A stretch of DNA of 42,406 bases from Acaryochloris sp. IP29b_bin.176 (GCA_028285315.1 JANQPU010000052.1:1-42406); one strand, 5' to 3'; positions 27,511 to 36,589 are shown, counted from the stretch's first letter. The notes: a model not told the origin generated them from the letters alone. Made by a program: numbers and translations.

Positions 27511-28812
27511 TTAAGAGTCATCTGCAACTTGAATCACCGTCTGCACCTGCAAATTGCTGAGATTGGCAACTCGCTGGCTAGCTTCAGAGTCCAAAGCAAT
27601 CTTGACCTCAACTACCCGGCGATCGAGATTTTCACCGGGGTCCCCACTAAAGACCTGCTGACGACTAATTTGACGGCCTAGCTCAATCACTTGGCCATGT
27701 AGTTCACCGGGAAATCCTTGGCCTCGGATCGTCGCGGTTTGCCCTAACCGGATGCGATGAATATCGCTTTGGTAAACCTCAGCTATAACCAACATTTGCT
27801 CCGTTTGCCCCAAGGCCACAATGCCATCGGAACTCATTTGTTCACCCGGCTGAGTGTAGATCTTGAGGATTTGCCCTGCACTCGGAGCCTTGATCGTGGC
27901 TCGGGCAAGATTCCTCTTAGCCTTGGTCAGGGACGCCTGGGCAGCATCGACTTCGGCTTGGGCCATCTGGATATCCACAGACCGGACTTCTGCCACTTCC
28001 GCTAGCCGGGAGCGCGCTGATGCAACCTGGGCTTGCCCTGTATTTTGTGAACGAGTGAGTTCGGCACGGGCTTCCCGGAGGCGACGTTGCGCAATCGCAT
28101 TGGTGCGGGAGAGCTCGGCGGTGGCCTGCTTCAACGCCTGACGGGTCGTGTCTACACTCAGTTGCTTGCTATCAAAGAGAGATGCAGAAACTGCCCCTGC
28201 TTGGTAGAGGGATTGATAGCGGGCCAGTTCTTTCTCTGCCGTGCGGAGTTCAGCCTGCAGCCGTTGGACTGCTGCTGTTTGAGCACTGCGATCGCCTTCA
28301 TACTGGGCTTCCAGACGGGCAATCGTTTGCCGCTGAATCCGTAGTTGCCCCGCCAACTCTGCTGACTCCTGGGAGACGGTTGCTCTTTGGGCGTTGATGG
28401 CACCGGACTTTGCACCTGCCTGCACTTGGGCCAGCTTTACCTGAGCGACGCGCAGTTGTGCTTGGGCTTGAGCCACCTCATCCACAAGGCGATCGCGGGA
28501 ATCCAAAACGGCAATGGAGTCACCTGCCCGCACGATATCTCCTAGGTTGACTTTGAGTTCGGCCAGGCGATCCCCATCCAAGGCTAACGGTGCGGCAATT
28601 TTGACAATCTCCCCGGTTGGTTCAAGTCGGCCCAACGCAGCAACGCTAGGGAGTGCAGTAGTTGGGCGGGGGCTTGAGTCTGATGGATTCGCAACCTGCC
28701 ATCCACTTTGAGAAAGACCTACGAAGACAATCCCGCCACTGACGACAGTGGCTACAATCACCGAACCCATCAGCCAGGGTTTCGGTTTCAGCTTAAGAGG
28801 AAAACTGTTCAT
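27511..28812 (-). CDS. devB: DevB/HlyD-type periplasmic adaptor protein
   Basis: Membrane-fusion protein of the exporter, 433 residues. An N-terminal anchor (WLMGSVIVATVVSGGIVFVG) is followed by the biotinyl-lipoyl half (PTGEIVKIAAPLALDGDRLA). A long Ala/Gln-rich coiled-coil hairpin lies at about residues 105-295 and contacts a TolC-like duct. The second lipoyl half is ATIKAPSAGQILKIYTQPGE, and the beta-barrel domain includes VIAEVYQSDIHRIRLGQTAT. Its start overlaps the end of tetR by 20 bases, so translation is coupled. Confidence 0.93.
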   Translation of the reverse strand: MNSFPLKLKPKPWLMGSVIVATVVSGGIVFVGLSQSGWQVANPSDSSPRPTTALPSVAALGRLEPTGEIVKIAAPLALDGDRLAELKVNLGDIVRAGDSIAVLDSRDRLVDEVAQAQAQLRVAQVKLAQVQAGAKSGAINAQRATVSQESAELAGQLRIQRQTIARLEAQYEGDRSAQTAAVQRLQAELRTAEKELARYQSLYQAGAVSASLFDSKQLSVDTTRQALKQATAELSRTNAIAQRRLREARAELTRSQNTGQAQVASARSRLAEVAEVRSVDIQMAQAEVDAAQASLTKAKRNLARATIKAPSAGQILKIYTQPGEQMSSDGIVALGQTEQMLVIAEVYQSDIHRIRLGQTATIRGQGFPGELHGQVIELGRQISRQQVFSGDPGENLDRRVVEVKIALDSEASQRVANLSNLQVQTVIQVADDS

Positions 28813-29374
28813 GGTTAAGTACCATTTGGATCATGAGTTGGCTTTGGCTGTGATACCAGTCGGCATCTTCGGCGCTTCGGTTATAAATACACTGAATAAT
28901 CAGACCATCAATAAAAATCATCAGAAAGTCCGCTAGCTTCGTATCCGGAAGCTGGAGGTAGTCTACAGTTGCATCACGCGTACCATTCCAGATCTGACGT
29001 AGGAACTGAAGCTCCTCATCGCTACCTATCCGAGTTTGCTGGAAGAAATCGACCCATAGCAGCATCTGCTGCTGGTAATACTGTAGGTTCTTCAAAACGA
29101 AATCCATGACAGCCTGTAGGCGAGCTTCCAGCCCCTCCACCTCAGAAGCCTGAGCAAAGAACCGAGAGATATCCTGCTCACATAGCTCCTGCACAAGCTG
29201 CATGAATATATCTTCCTTACTCTTGAAATAGTGGTACAGCGTGCCAGTGGAAACGCCCAGGCCCTCAGCGATCTGCCGCATGGTGCTCGAACCATAGCCC
29301 TTTTGAGCAAAGAGTTCAACACAGCCATTCAGCAGCTCTTTACGGTACTGTTCACGATCAACAACCTTAGGCAT
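28793..29374 (-). CDS. TetR family repressor of the dev operon
   Basis: Protein of 193 residues from the preferred start MPKVVDREQYRKEL; an ATG four codons upstream (29386) is also possible. The DNA-binding domain covers residues ~10-55: CVELFAQKGYGSSTMRQIAE, then GLGVSTGTLYHYFKSKEDIF. The C-terminal ligand-binding domain is divergent, as usual. It leads the operon and has a 32-base palindrome directly before its start, so autorepression and repression of devBCA are expected, relieved by an unknown ligand, perhaps the exported compound. Confidence 0.93.
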   Translation of the reverse strand: MPKVVDREQYRKELLNGCVELFAQKGYGSSTMRQIAEGLGVSTGTLYHYFKSKEDIFMQLVQELCEQDISRFFAQASEVEGLEARLQAVMDFVLKNLQYYQQQMLLWVDFFQQTRIGSDEELQFLRQIWNGTRDATVDYLQLPDTKLADFLMIFIDGLIIQCIYNRSAEDADWYHSQSQLMIQMVLNHEQFSS

Positions 29375-29404
29375 GGCTAAGAACATCAGTTATTTATGAG
29401 TCAA

Positions 29405-29436
29405 TTATTTTATAACATATGTTCGTTATAAAATAA
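29405..29436. promoter_or_regulatory. palindromic operator for the TetR regulator
   Basis: TTATTTTATAAC (29405-29416) and GTTATAAAATAA (29425-29436) are perfect inverse copies around the 8-base centre ATATGTTC. It lies 18 bases before the upstream tetR ATG (30 before the preferred one), overlapping an AT-rich stretch where a promoter -10 would fall. Its size fits a TetR dimer or pair of dimers. Confidence 0.75.
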
Positions 29437-29647
29437 AGTCGCTTTTCGGATTGCGATAGCATCGCCCATGACTTGGAAGGCTTATGGATGGACTGGCAAG
29501 ATGAGTGCGCAATTGCAGCGACGGCCGGGATGCTGATAGAATCCTAACCTTCAGCAAGGAAATGACAGATAGATCTGCCTATTCTTTGAGAGACCGAGCG
29601 ATGAGTGCTACGGCAATTTACATTAGCGGATGTAGACAGCTTTGAAG

Positions 29648-29983
29648 TTACTTTGCAACCGGAGCCAACATCATCAGTGTCGAATCCTCGTCCGCGACAG
29701 CAGGCTGTAGCAATCTGAGCAGGCTTGGATATTGCTCTTCCATCTCAACCTCTGTCAGGGCCGCATGGAGAATTTCTCCAGAAGAAGTATCGCCGACTGT
29801 GTAACGGTGACCTTCTGGGGCAGCGGTCATAGTAATAGTATGATTACGCAAAACAAGGTGCGTTACCACAGGATTAGGTTCAACTGCGGATCCCTGTCGT
29901 TTTACTTGCTCCGTCCAAGCTATCCCGGTAATACACAGAGATAAGCCTGCTGTCAGTAGCGCTGCGGTGATTCGTCTCCTCAT
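29648..29983 (-). CDS. hypothetical small exported protein
   Basis: Protein of 111 residues with signal peptide MRRRITAALLTAGLSLCITG ending near AWT-EQ. The mature region has two hydrophilic strands (HLVLRNHTITMTAAPEGHRY, then TVGDTSSGEILHAALTEVEM). I do not recognise a family. It stands alone, and it could be a periplasmic accessory of the downstream MscS-like gene, but 152 bases separate them and no link is proven. Confidence 0.65.
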   Translation of the reverse strand: MRRRITAALLTAGLSLCITGIAWTEQVKRQGSAVEPNPVVTHLVLRNHTITMTAAPEGHRYTVGDTSSGEILHAALTEVEMEEQYPSLLRLLQPAVADEDSTLMMLAPVAK

Positions 29984-30135
29984 ACCGTAACCTCATTGAC
30001 TTTGCTAGCTACAGCTTAACGGATCTAGACAAACTCAAGTATCCAGCACCTCTTTCAACTCTACAATCCAACCGTAGTCGTTGTCTCCCTGCTGACTACA
30101 CGATAGATGAGACTCTCATCTTATCCGCTTCATCA

Positions 30136-31737
30136 TTAAGAATGAGGTCGATGGAACCACAATTGATGCTGAGGAATAGGAATGGAAATATTTGCTCGGT
30201 CAAACGCTAGCTTTAACCGACGGCGAAGCTCTCTAGAGACAGCCCATTGTTGCAGCGGTTGCGTTTTAATCCAGACCTTAACAATGGGACCCCGATGATC
30301 AAAATCGTCAACGCCCATTAGTTGAGGGGGTTCGAGGATATGTTTTTCCCAATCGGGCTCAGCGGCCATCACCTGCGCGGTGGACTGAATCAGATCTAGC
30401 ATTTGATCAACATCAGCATGATAGGGAATGGGAATATTGAGATCAACCCGTGACCACTCACTGGAAAGGTTGGCGACAATGCGAATTTCACTGTTAGGAA
30501 TGGTAATGAGTTGTCCTTCGGCATTGCGGATTTGGGTCATGCGCAAGTTTAAAGTTTCGACCACGCCCGTATACTCACCCACCTGAATCACATCACCCAC
30601 GCCAAATTGATCTTCCACAATCACTAGGAATCCATTCAGGGCATCTTTGATAATACTTTGGGATGCGAGGGAGATAGCCACGCCCACCAAACCAACTCCA
30701 GCGAGCAAAGGCCCTACATCTACTTTCAAGAGGATCAAGGCAACAATCACGCCAATACTGATCCAGACAGGAACCGCACCCCCTTTGATCACATTGGCAA
30801 TGGTTGAGATTCTCAGCAGCATCCGTCGAGAAGCCAGGGGCGTTAAAAAAGGGGTGACCGTTAACGCCAAGGCAAATCGATTCACTAGGGCCCAACTCAA
30901 GCGGATCAGCAGGTAGGTGAATAATGCCACAAAGGTCAAGGTCAACGGAATGGGGAGACTCTTAAGCAACCAAATGTTAATGGGGCGGGTGTAGGGGAAT
31001 CGATCCAAGCAGATCAGTAAACAGACAATCCCAATCGAGATTTGCAGGATACTGAGCGTTTGACGCAGGACCCCTGTGAAACCCACCCAAAATTGAACGG
31101 GAGGCAGTTGCGTTTTGCCATCAATCATTGGAGCAGCAATAGCCTTAGCAGGGCGACTTAAGCGGCGTTGCCAAAGATAGATGAGGCGATTCACTAGGAT
31201 CGCAAAGGCAATCAGACTGACTGCAATCATGATCTGTTGCTGCAAGAATTGGGGCTGACGCTCTGTTCTTGAACGACGCAACGCCATTTCCACAGTAGTT
31301 TTGATCGGGTCATCTAAGGTGGTGACTTCAATGCCACGTAGCTCCGCATCCAGGGTAGTGATGGTTAACAAATGTTGGTCATTCACATAGATAACGGGTA
31401 GGTTATTGCTGGTTCTGATTTCTACCTGGGGGTCCGCTGTGTCAGATCGAAGATAATTCTGTTTAATTGCTTCCAGACTCTCCTGCACAGCTTGAGTGCG
31501 TTCGGATAAGTTGCCTTTCGTGGCAGCGACTTTAAATAGGCGACGCCCATCTAACCAGATCCAGTCAGAAACGAGCGGATTAGACAGGTTAGGAATAATC
31601 AGTGGCGGTTGAGCTGGGGGTTTGGGAACGGCGCTTGGACTGGGAGTTTGGGCAGAGCTGGGAAGATGGAGTAGGAGCGATAGGACAAAGGCCACTAAAC
31701 AAATGATCAGCCCTGATCGATAGCGAATTGAAGACAT
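30136..31737 (-). CDS. MscS-family mechanosensitive channel
   Basis: Protein of 533 residues. A signal peptide ends SSAQT, followed by a periplasmic domain (about 35-165) similar to those of large MscS paralogues, then about five helices. The pore-lining helix is GVGLVGVAISLASQSIIKDA, continuing into GFLVIVEDQFGVGDVIQVG and GVVETLNLRMTQIRNAEGQL, the MscS beta domain with PNSEI. The C-terminal alpha/beta domain ends at FHRPHS. It releases solutes on hypo-osmotic shock. The periplasmic extension may sense turgor or wall state. Confidence 0.93.
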   Translation of the reverse strand: MSSIRYRSGLIICLVAFVLSLLLHLPSSAQTPSPSAVPKPPAQPPLIIPNLSNPLVSDWIWLDGRRLFKVAATKGNLSERTQAVQESLEAIKQNYLRSDTADPQVEIRTSNNLPVIYVNDQHLLTITTLDAELRGIEVTTLDDPIKTTVEMALRRSRTERQPQFLQQQIMIAVSLIAFAILVNRLIYLWQRRLSRPAKAIAAPMIDGKTQLPPVQFWVGFTGVLRQTLSILQISIGIVCLLICLDRFPYTRPINIWLLKSLPIPLTLTFVALFTYLLIRLSWALVNRFALALTVTPFLTPLASRRMLLRISTIANVIKGGAVPVWISIGVIVALILLKVDVGPLLAGVGLVGVAISLASQSIIKDALNGFLVIVEDQFGVGDVIQVGEYTGVVETLNLRMTQIRNAEGQLITIPNSEIRIVANLSSEWSRVDLNIPIPYHADVDQMLDLIQSTAQVMAAEPDWEKHILEPPQLMGVDDFDHRGPIVKVWIKTQPLQQWAVSRELRRRLKLAFDRANISIPIPQHQLWFHRPHS

Positions 31738-31824
31738 TCACAATGCTGATAGCGTCTCGACAAAACGTTCTACGTTGGCTACCTGTGCCACTGAAGGACC
31801 GTCTTTCCCAGGATAATATGGAAA

Positions 31825-32883
31825 TTAGGGTGCGGAGACAGTCGCCCTACTTGGCTTGATAGCAGCTGGAGCCCAGTTTAGAACATCATTCAGAATAGCA
31901 GCCGGACCTTGATTGAGGGGCCAGGCAAAGGCATGTCGAAACGCATTCTCTTGGCAGGCTCTGAGTTGGGCAAAGCTGATCACATCTTGCGTGAGCAGTG
32001 TTTCGTACTCAAAGGGCAAGCGAACATTGTGGAGGCCGGCGTTGTCGGTGCAAATGGCCACATCAACCCCTGCTTCAAAACAGCGATCAAATACAACCTT
32101 GAGTTGCTGGATACTTTGCAGGGTGCCGGTTTTTAGATAGGTGGTAGGACAGATCTCTAAACATTGCCGACGCTGGGCAACGGCAGGTAGGAGTTCGGGA
32201 TGCTGCAGGGGGATCTGGATGCCATGACCGATCCGCATCAGATAAGGAAGCAGTTCAGGATGTGCCCCACCTTCCGTTTCATAAAGATGGCAAGTGGTTT
32301 TGAGATCTAGAGAGCGGGCATAGGCATAGAGATCTACAAATTCATCGATGCGATCGCGATACAAATCATCCCCACCCGCAAGGTCGATACCGCAGACATA
32401 CTCCGGCATTTGAGCCGCAATCTCCACAATGGCTCGGTTGACCTCGTAGGGTAAGCGAGCATGCATACAGAGAATCTGGCTAGTGACGATGGGATATTCT
32501 TTAACTTGGCTGGCTTGACCGACAATTTCCACAATCTCGGCCATTTGGTCAATGCGTTCCGTTTGGCTAAGCTGATCGGAAGTGCGAAGATAGGGCGTAT
32601 ACCGCATCTCCAGGTAGGCAAGATTCTCAAAAACGTAAGCTCCTCGAATTAATCGAGAGATAAAGTAAGGTAGCGTTTCGCGCGTCTGGACGCTTTCCAC
32701 AAGAGTATGCAGTTCTAAGTATTCGGCCAAGGATTCCCGAGGTCGACAATAGAATTCTTCAAACTGGGGATAGTCCGTGAAGGGTTGCGCTAGATCGGAC
32801 CGATTCCGTTTAAAGTATCGCCACAGAATTCGCGGCACAACCGATCCACCCAAATGTCGATGTAGTTCAGCGTATAAAGACAC
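31825..32883 (-). CDS. adenosine deaminase-like amidohydrolase
   Basis: Member of the adenosine/AMP deaminase family, 352 residues from a GTG at 32881-32883. I choose that start because AAGAGGT lies about 5 bases upstream and the text then begins VSLYAELHRHLGGSV; the upstream ATG at 32997 adds a non-conserved leader. Metal and catalytic motifs: HRH in ELHRHLGG, HLYE (HxxE, here in place of HAGE), RIGHG, and CTDNAGLHN where the usual pair is TDD. The zinc Asp is kept but the second Asp is Asn. Substrate may therefore be not adenosine itself. Confidence 0.85.
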   Translation of the reverse strand: MSLYAELHRHLGGSVVPRILWRYFKRNRSDLAQPFTDYPQFEEFYCRPRESLAEYLELHTLVESVQTRETLPYFISRLIRGAYVFENLAYLEMRYTPYLRTSDQLSQTERIDQMAEIVEIVGQASQVKEYPIVTSQILCMHARLPYEVNRAIVEIAAQMPEYVCGIDLAGGDDLYRDRIDEFVDLYAYARSLDLKTTCHLYETEGGAHPELLPYLMRIGHGIQIPLQHPELLPAVAQRRQCLEICPTTYLKTGTLQSIQQLKVVFDRCFEAGVDVAICTDNAGLHNVRLPFEYETLLTQDVISFAQLRACQENAFRHAFAWPLNQGPAAILNDVLNWAPAAIKPSRATVSAP

Positions 32884-33117
32884 AATTACCTCTTGCCATG
32901 CCAGCCGCAAACTTCTCTTAAATATAAGCAATATTTTTAGGGTTGTGTGGTTAAAAATACTGCTCTCGTTTGGCATAAATGGCAAGGCAAAACCCATCCT
33001 GTTTTTCAGCGTTTTGCATAAATGATTCTGCTCATCTCTACAAAAGGATGGGACTGCTCAAGTTCGATGCACCGATAGTTGACGGAGTCCCTCAAATTCA
33101 TCAGGAGAAGATCCGTT

Positions 33118-33585
33118 ATGAAAAAAATCATGATCGGCGGAGCAACTATCATCGCAGCAGTTTTGGCTTGTGCAACCTTGACTGCTCCCGTCCACGCCAA
33201 AACCAAAGGGTTTAATGTCAAAGCCAAGGGTTATTGGGCTAAAGGGCATTGTTATTTCGGTAACATTCGGGCTAAGTGTGCGGTCAAAAATCGCAAAGGC
33301 AAGCACAACCCCAAACGTCAAAAAGCAACGACAGAAATCATCTCTTTCTATGTGTTTGACCAAGGCCATTCTGCGCCCATCAAAACTCGCTGTACAAATA
33401 GCAAGAACTGTGCCCAGAAATTCGATGCAATTGGCTATCTCAAACAGCCGATTGGGATGTGGTCTTGTATCCGCGCTAAGAATCTCAACAACAACGGATA
33501 TCGTACGTTTTGGGTTGGGCTCAGCAAATTCAATCGACCCCTGGGGAGGAGAACTCAGGCGATGGCTAATACCTGCCAATCATGA
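33118..33585 (+). CDS. small basic cysteine-rich secreted protein
   Basis: Protein of 155 residues. CAGGAGAAG precedes the ATG at 33118, so the longer frame from 33079 is rejected. Signal peptide MKKIMIGGATIIAAVLACAT ends near PVHA. The mature part has six cysteines (GHC, AKC, TRC, KNC, WSC, NTC), enough for three disulfides. By my count it has about 26 Lys/Arg against three Asp/Glu, so it is strongly basic. I do not recognise a family. Binding to acidic polymers (wall, DNA or polysaccharide) or antimicrobial action are possibilities, not shown. Confidence 0.75.
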   Translation: MKKIMIGGATIIAAVLACATLTAPVHAKTKGFNVKAKGYWAKGHCYFGNIRAKCAVKNRKGKHNPKRQKATTEIISFYVFDQGHSAPIKTRCTNSKNCAQKFDAIGYLKQPIGMWSCIRAKNLNNNGYRTFWVGLSKFNRPLGRRTQAMANTCQS

Positions 33586-33712
33586 AGGTCTGGGAACTAT
33601 CCCCAATGGTTAGTCTCTTGAGGGAATAAGAAATTGAAACTTTTCTAAAGGGCCGTTGTTGAATGCCGATTCATGTCAATTCAATGGTTTAATGATCTCT
33701 GGAACCTTTGAT

Positions 33713-33943
33713 ATGTGGACTCCGATGGCTCTGTTAACCGTAGATAAGATCGAACAGCTTCGTAATCAATTGGAAGCTTGTACGAATCATCAAACCGCAG
33801 CAGCACTGAAAATTGCGATCGCACGACTGGAGTCCCAGCTCCAACCTCCAACGCCCACTACGCCTGAAACCCAGCCAACGGACGAAATTCTCCAGCCCCT
33901 TATCGCTCAAGGCAGTATCAAAATTTATCACCCGAGTCGCTAA
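33713..33943 (+). CDS. hypothetical small protein
   Basis: Protein of about 76 residues. One amphipathic helix (VDKIEQLRNQLEACTN through ALKIAIARLESQLQ) is followed by a Pro/Thr-rich linker and the short LIAQGSIKIYHPSR. The open frame extends to 33656 but the stretch before 33713 looks non-coding. A second ATG lies at 33728. No family recognised. It is a cytoplasmic coiled-coil-like mini protein if real. Confidence 0.5.
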   Translation: MWTPMALLTVDKIEQLRNQLEACTNHQTAAALKIAIARLESQLQPPTPTTPETQPTDEILQPLIAQGSIKIYHPSR

Positions 33944-33976
33944 TTACACGCAGTTCCCACCTACTAAATGGCACCT

Positions 33977-34855
33977 TTATTGAGGCGTGTTCTTCAGCAC
34001 CATCAATACTGATTTCACTGGTCGGATCAGTGGCTCTCCCTGCCACTGTTTGCCAGTGATGACCTGGTCTTGATACACCAGGGAGGACGAACTGCCGCCA
34101 TCAAGATTTAAAGCAGATTCAGCCCCTTGCTGCTGCATAAAATCAGCCAGTTCTGGTAATGAGAGTCCTGGCTTTGTGGCAGACAGCTGCTCCACCATTA
34201 CCCAAAGTACATCTCCCTTGCCACTAATACCGACCGCACTTCTGGCATTGGGCTGACGGCTGCCAATGGCATCTCGAATCACCTGACCATCAACAGAATC
34301 CGTAAACCCTTCCGCTTGTGCAGTCAGTTGGGGCAGTAACTGAGGGCCTGCACCCAAGGCATAGGCCAGGGTACAGTCTGGGGGGATGGGCTGGTTATAC
34401 AAGGTAATGGCGTAGGTAATCTTAGAACCACATTGATACTGCCGGAACTCTGAACGATTGAGGATTTTAGGCAGATAGACCTTGAGATCTGGATTATCGA
34501 CCAGCCTTGAATTTTGAGTCGGGTCAGCCAGGATTTGGTCACCCCGACGAATATGGGATGTGGTTTGTTGATTAGCAGGATCAAAGTACCCCCCGTTGAT
34601 CACAGCAATGGGTTTTGGAGTGCTTTGGGCAAAGTCAGCCACGGTTTGGAGACCATCCGCGACATCGAGACGCAGGGTATAGCGAGGGTGATTTGGAATC
34701 CGAATTACATGCACGACTGCCTTCGGTAACGCCTGCTTTTGATACTGCATAGTGGGAGGTGGAGGTGGCGACTGCGGCGAAAGTTGAGATGGAGCGGTGC
34801 AAAATCCCAAGCTTATAGCCAAAGACATACTGATAGACACTCTAATCAATCTCAT
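33977..34855 (-). CDS. exported phosphodiester glycosidase (NAGPA-like) family protein
   Basis: Protein of 292 residues with an N-terminal signal helix and a Pro-rich linker. The phosphodiester glycosidase domain (DUF2233) is visible as AVINGGYFDPANQQTTSHIR, PNARSAVGISGKGDVLWVMV, and the C-terminal ALNLDGGSSSSLVY. Enzymes of this family cleave GlcNAc-1-phosphodiesters in eukaryotes; bacterial members act in exopolysaccharide or wall polymer metabolism. It starts 9 bases after the Rieske gene, forming a two-gene unit. Confidence 0.88.
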   Translation of the reverse strand: MRLIRVSISMSLAISLGFCTAPSQLSPQSPPPPPTMQYQKQALPKAVVHVIRIPNHPRYTLRLDVADGLQTVADFAQSTPKPIAVINGGYFDPANQQTTSHIRRGDQILADPTQNSRLVDNPDLKVYLPKILNRSEFRQYQCGSKITYAITLYNQPIPPDCTLAYALGAGPQLLPQLTAQAEGFTDSVDGQVIRDAIGSRQPNARSAVGISGKGDVLWVMVEQLSATKPGLSLPELADFMQQQGAESALNLDGGSSSSLVYQDQVITGKQWQGEPLIRPVKSVLMVLKNTPQ

Positions 34856-34864
34856 ATCCTTCTC

Positions 34865-36589
34865 CTACTCAAAGACCTGATCCCCTTGCTGGAGACGGTG
34901 AGCAATCCGATAGGTTTGTCCTTGGGCTCTGGCAGTGGGCGCATGGGCAGCCAAGTAGCGAGAGGCTGCCACTAACCAATAGGGACGGGTATTGGGGTCT
35001 GACCATTGCCCATACTGGCGAACCGCAGCTTCCATTTCTTGAATGGTATGGAAATTGCGATCTTCCCGTAGCAAGAGTTTCCCCAGTTCAGCCAATAGAG
35101 CCTGTGTTTCACCCCCGTTGAATTGAAACTGAGCCACCACCTCACCCACCGCCTTCACCTGTTGTTGACGATCGAGTAAGTCAGGGAGTGTTGCCAAAGA
35201 GGGCGCTTGGGATTCGGGTCGAGGTAGAGGAACCGGGGGAATATTGAGGAACCGATTGAGATAAATCCGCATGGCTGCATCAAACACCCCTCGCACTAGG
35301 GTGACGGCAGGAACCCGTCGTAGCCCCTGACAAACCGCATTGGCAAATGTAAAGGTGTGATGGGCAATATCCCAATCTCGAAAATCATTGTTGATGCTGA
35401 ATTGAGCCACCCGCCTAGCAGCGGCATAGGTGACCACCTGGGCCAATTTAACGTCGCTGCATCCGTTCTGAATAGCTTTAAGCAGCACTTCAATAATGAG
35501 GGCTGGATCATCGCCTAAGAGGATCGGGATCAAAGTCGCTTGATCCACTGGCGTCTGCTGGGATGCCTGATAGATTTGCGGCAACTTGGTAAAGGCCTGC
35601 TCCAAAAGAGCAACCAGGTCAACGGGACTGCGCCAAGCACTGGACTCTTCCATGCGTTCGGCATCTGTATATCCCTGCACTAAGCTAGGCAAAATTACTT
35701 CAGCTTGGTGCCAACCCACCCCATCTAACGCTTCTAGGGCTTTATTGGTAAAGTCCAGGGTATGACCGCCATCGAGGAATCGATGATCGGTGGCGGCGGC
35801 AAAAAGCATCTCAGCAATTTGCTCAGGTTTAGCACCACTACGAATGGCGGAGACTAGACAGCGTTCGGCCCCTTGCTGATCTCGGACCTCTACAAACTCC
35901 CGGAACCAGCCTTTCAGCGTGTCAAACTCAGTTGTGGTTTGCGGTAGCGGCTGGATATCAAAGCGGGGCGGCGAGCCTGAACAATCCCGAGCGACAGCAC
36001 TTAACCCGTGATATAGGGCTAAAGGACGATCTTCCTCATCTAGATGGGGTAAAAGATTGGCCATACAGGTCAAGATCGTTAAACCTGCTCCCCAACCGGC
36101 TCGACGATAGCGGCTACCAAAAGCTAGCCCTATTTCAATCAGTTCAGCCGGATCGACTCCCAAGGCCAGTAATGCCAATACCGATTTAGCAATCACTAGG
36201 GAAATACTCTGCTCCAAGCCATCCGTGAGACGCTGTCGATAATAGGCTTTTCGATCCTGGGGAGTAGTCAGATCCACCCAAATCTGGCCCTCCCGAATCT
36301 CCACGGGAAAAGACTGGACATCATCCGCCCACAGATCGAAGGTGCCCCCGCTGGCTAAATCAAAGCGGGCATGGTGCCAGTGGCAGATGAGAATGCCATC
36401 CTGAGCAGCGCCTTTATGGAGGGGGAACCCCATATGGGGACAGCGGTTATCGATGGCAAAAATCTGATCATTCTGCCGGAAGAGGGCAATGGCTTTACCA
36501 TCCACATAGACGACATGACAGCCCGATGCGGGTAGATCGGTCAGATTGGCAACGTGACTGAATGTGCGATCGCAAGTCTCCATACCCAT
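34865..36589 (-). CDS. Rieske [2Fe-2S] protein fused to a three-repeat helical domain
   Basis: Protein of 574 residues. Residues 10-112 are a Rieske ferredoxin domain with CPH at 50-52 and CHWH at 69-72, the Cys-His pairs that ligate a 2Fe-2S cluster. The remaining ~460 residues are helical and lack a catalytic domain I know. Three diverged repeats are visible, starting LALGVDPAEL (141), IRSGAKPEQI (239) and IQNGCSDVKL (373). Each runs into an (A/T)N-containing helix: CMANLL, FTNKALE, FANAVCQ. Motifs DGGHTLDF and DIAHHTFTF carry His that could bind metal. Function unknown; soluble and cytoplasmic. Confidence 0.85.
   Translation of the reverse strand: MGMETCDRTFSHVANLTDLPASGCHVVYVDGKAIALFRQNDQIFAIDNRCPHMGFPLHKGAAQDGILICHWHHARFDLASGGTFDLWADDVQSFPVEIREGQIWVDLTTPQDRKAYYRQRLTDGLEQSISLVIAKSVLALLALGVDPAELIEIGLAFGSRYRRAGWGAGLTILTCMANLLPHLDEEDRPLALYHGLSAVARDCSGSPPRFDIQPLPQTTTEFDTLKGWFREFVEVRDQQGAERCLVSAIRSGAKPEQIAEMLFAAATDHRFLDGGHTLDFTNKALEALDGVGWHQAEVILPSLVQGYTDAERMEESSAWRSPVDLVALLEQAFTKLPQIYQASQQTPVDQATLIPILLGDDPALIIEVLLKAIQNGCSDVKLAQVVTYAAARRVAQFSINNDFRDWDIAHHTFTFANAVCQGLRRVPAVTLVRGVFDAAMRIYLNRFLNIPPVPLPRPESQAPSLATLPDLLDRQQQVKAVGEVVAQFQFNGGETQALLAELGKLLLREDRNFHTIQEMEAAVRQYGQWSDPNTRPYWLVAASRYLAAHAPTARAQGQTYRIAHRLQQGDQVFE

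Noticed and set aside
30593-30916. Overlapping frames inside the MscS gene on both strands
   Set aside because: The MscS frame carries all the conserved motifs; the others have no start signals or recognisable domains.
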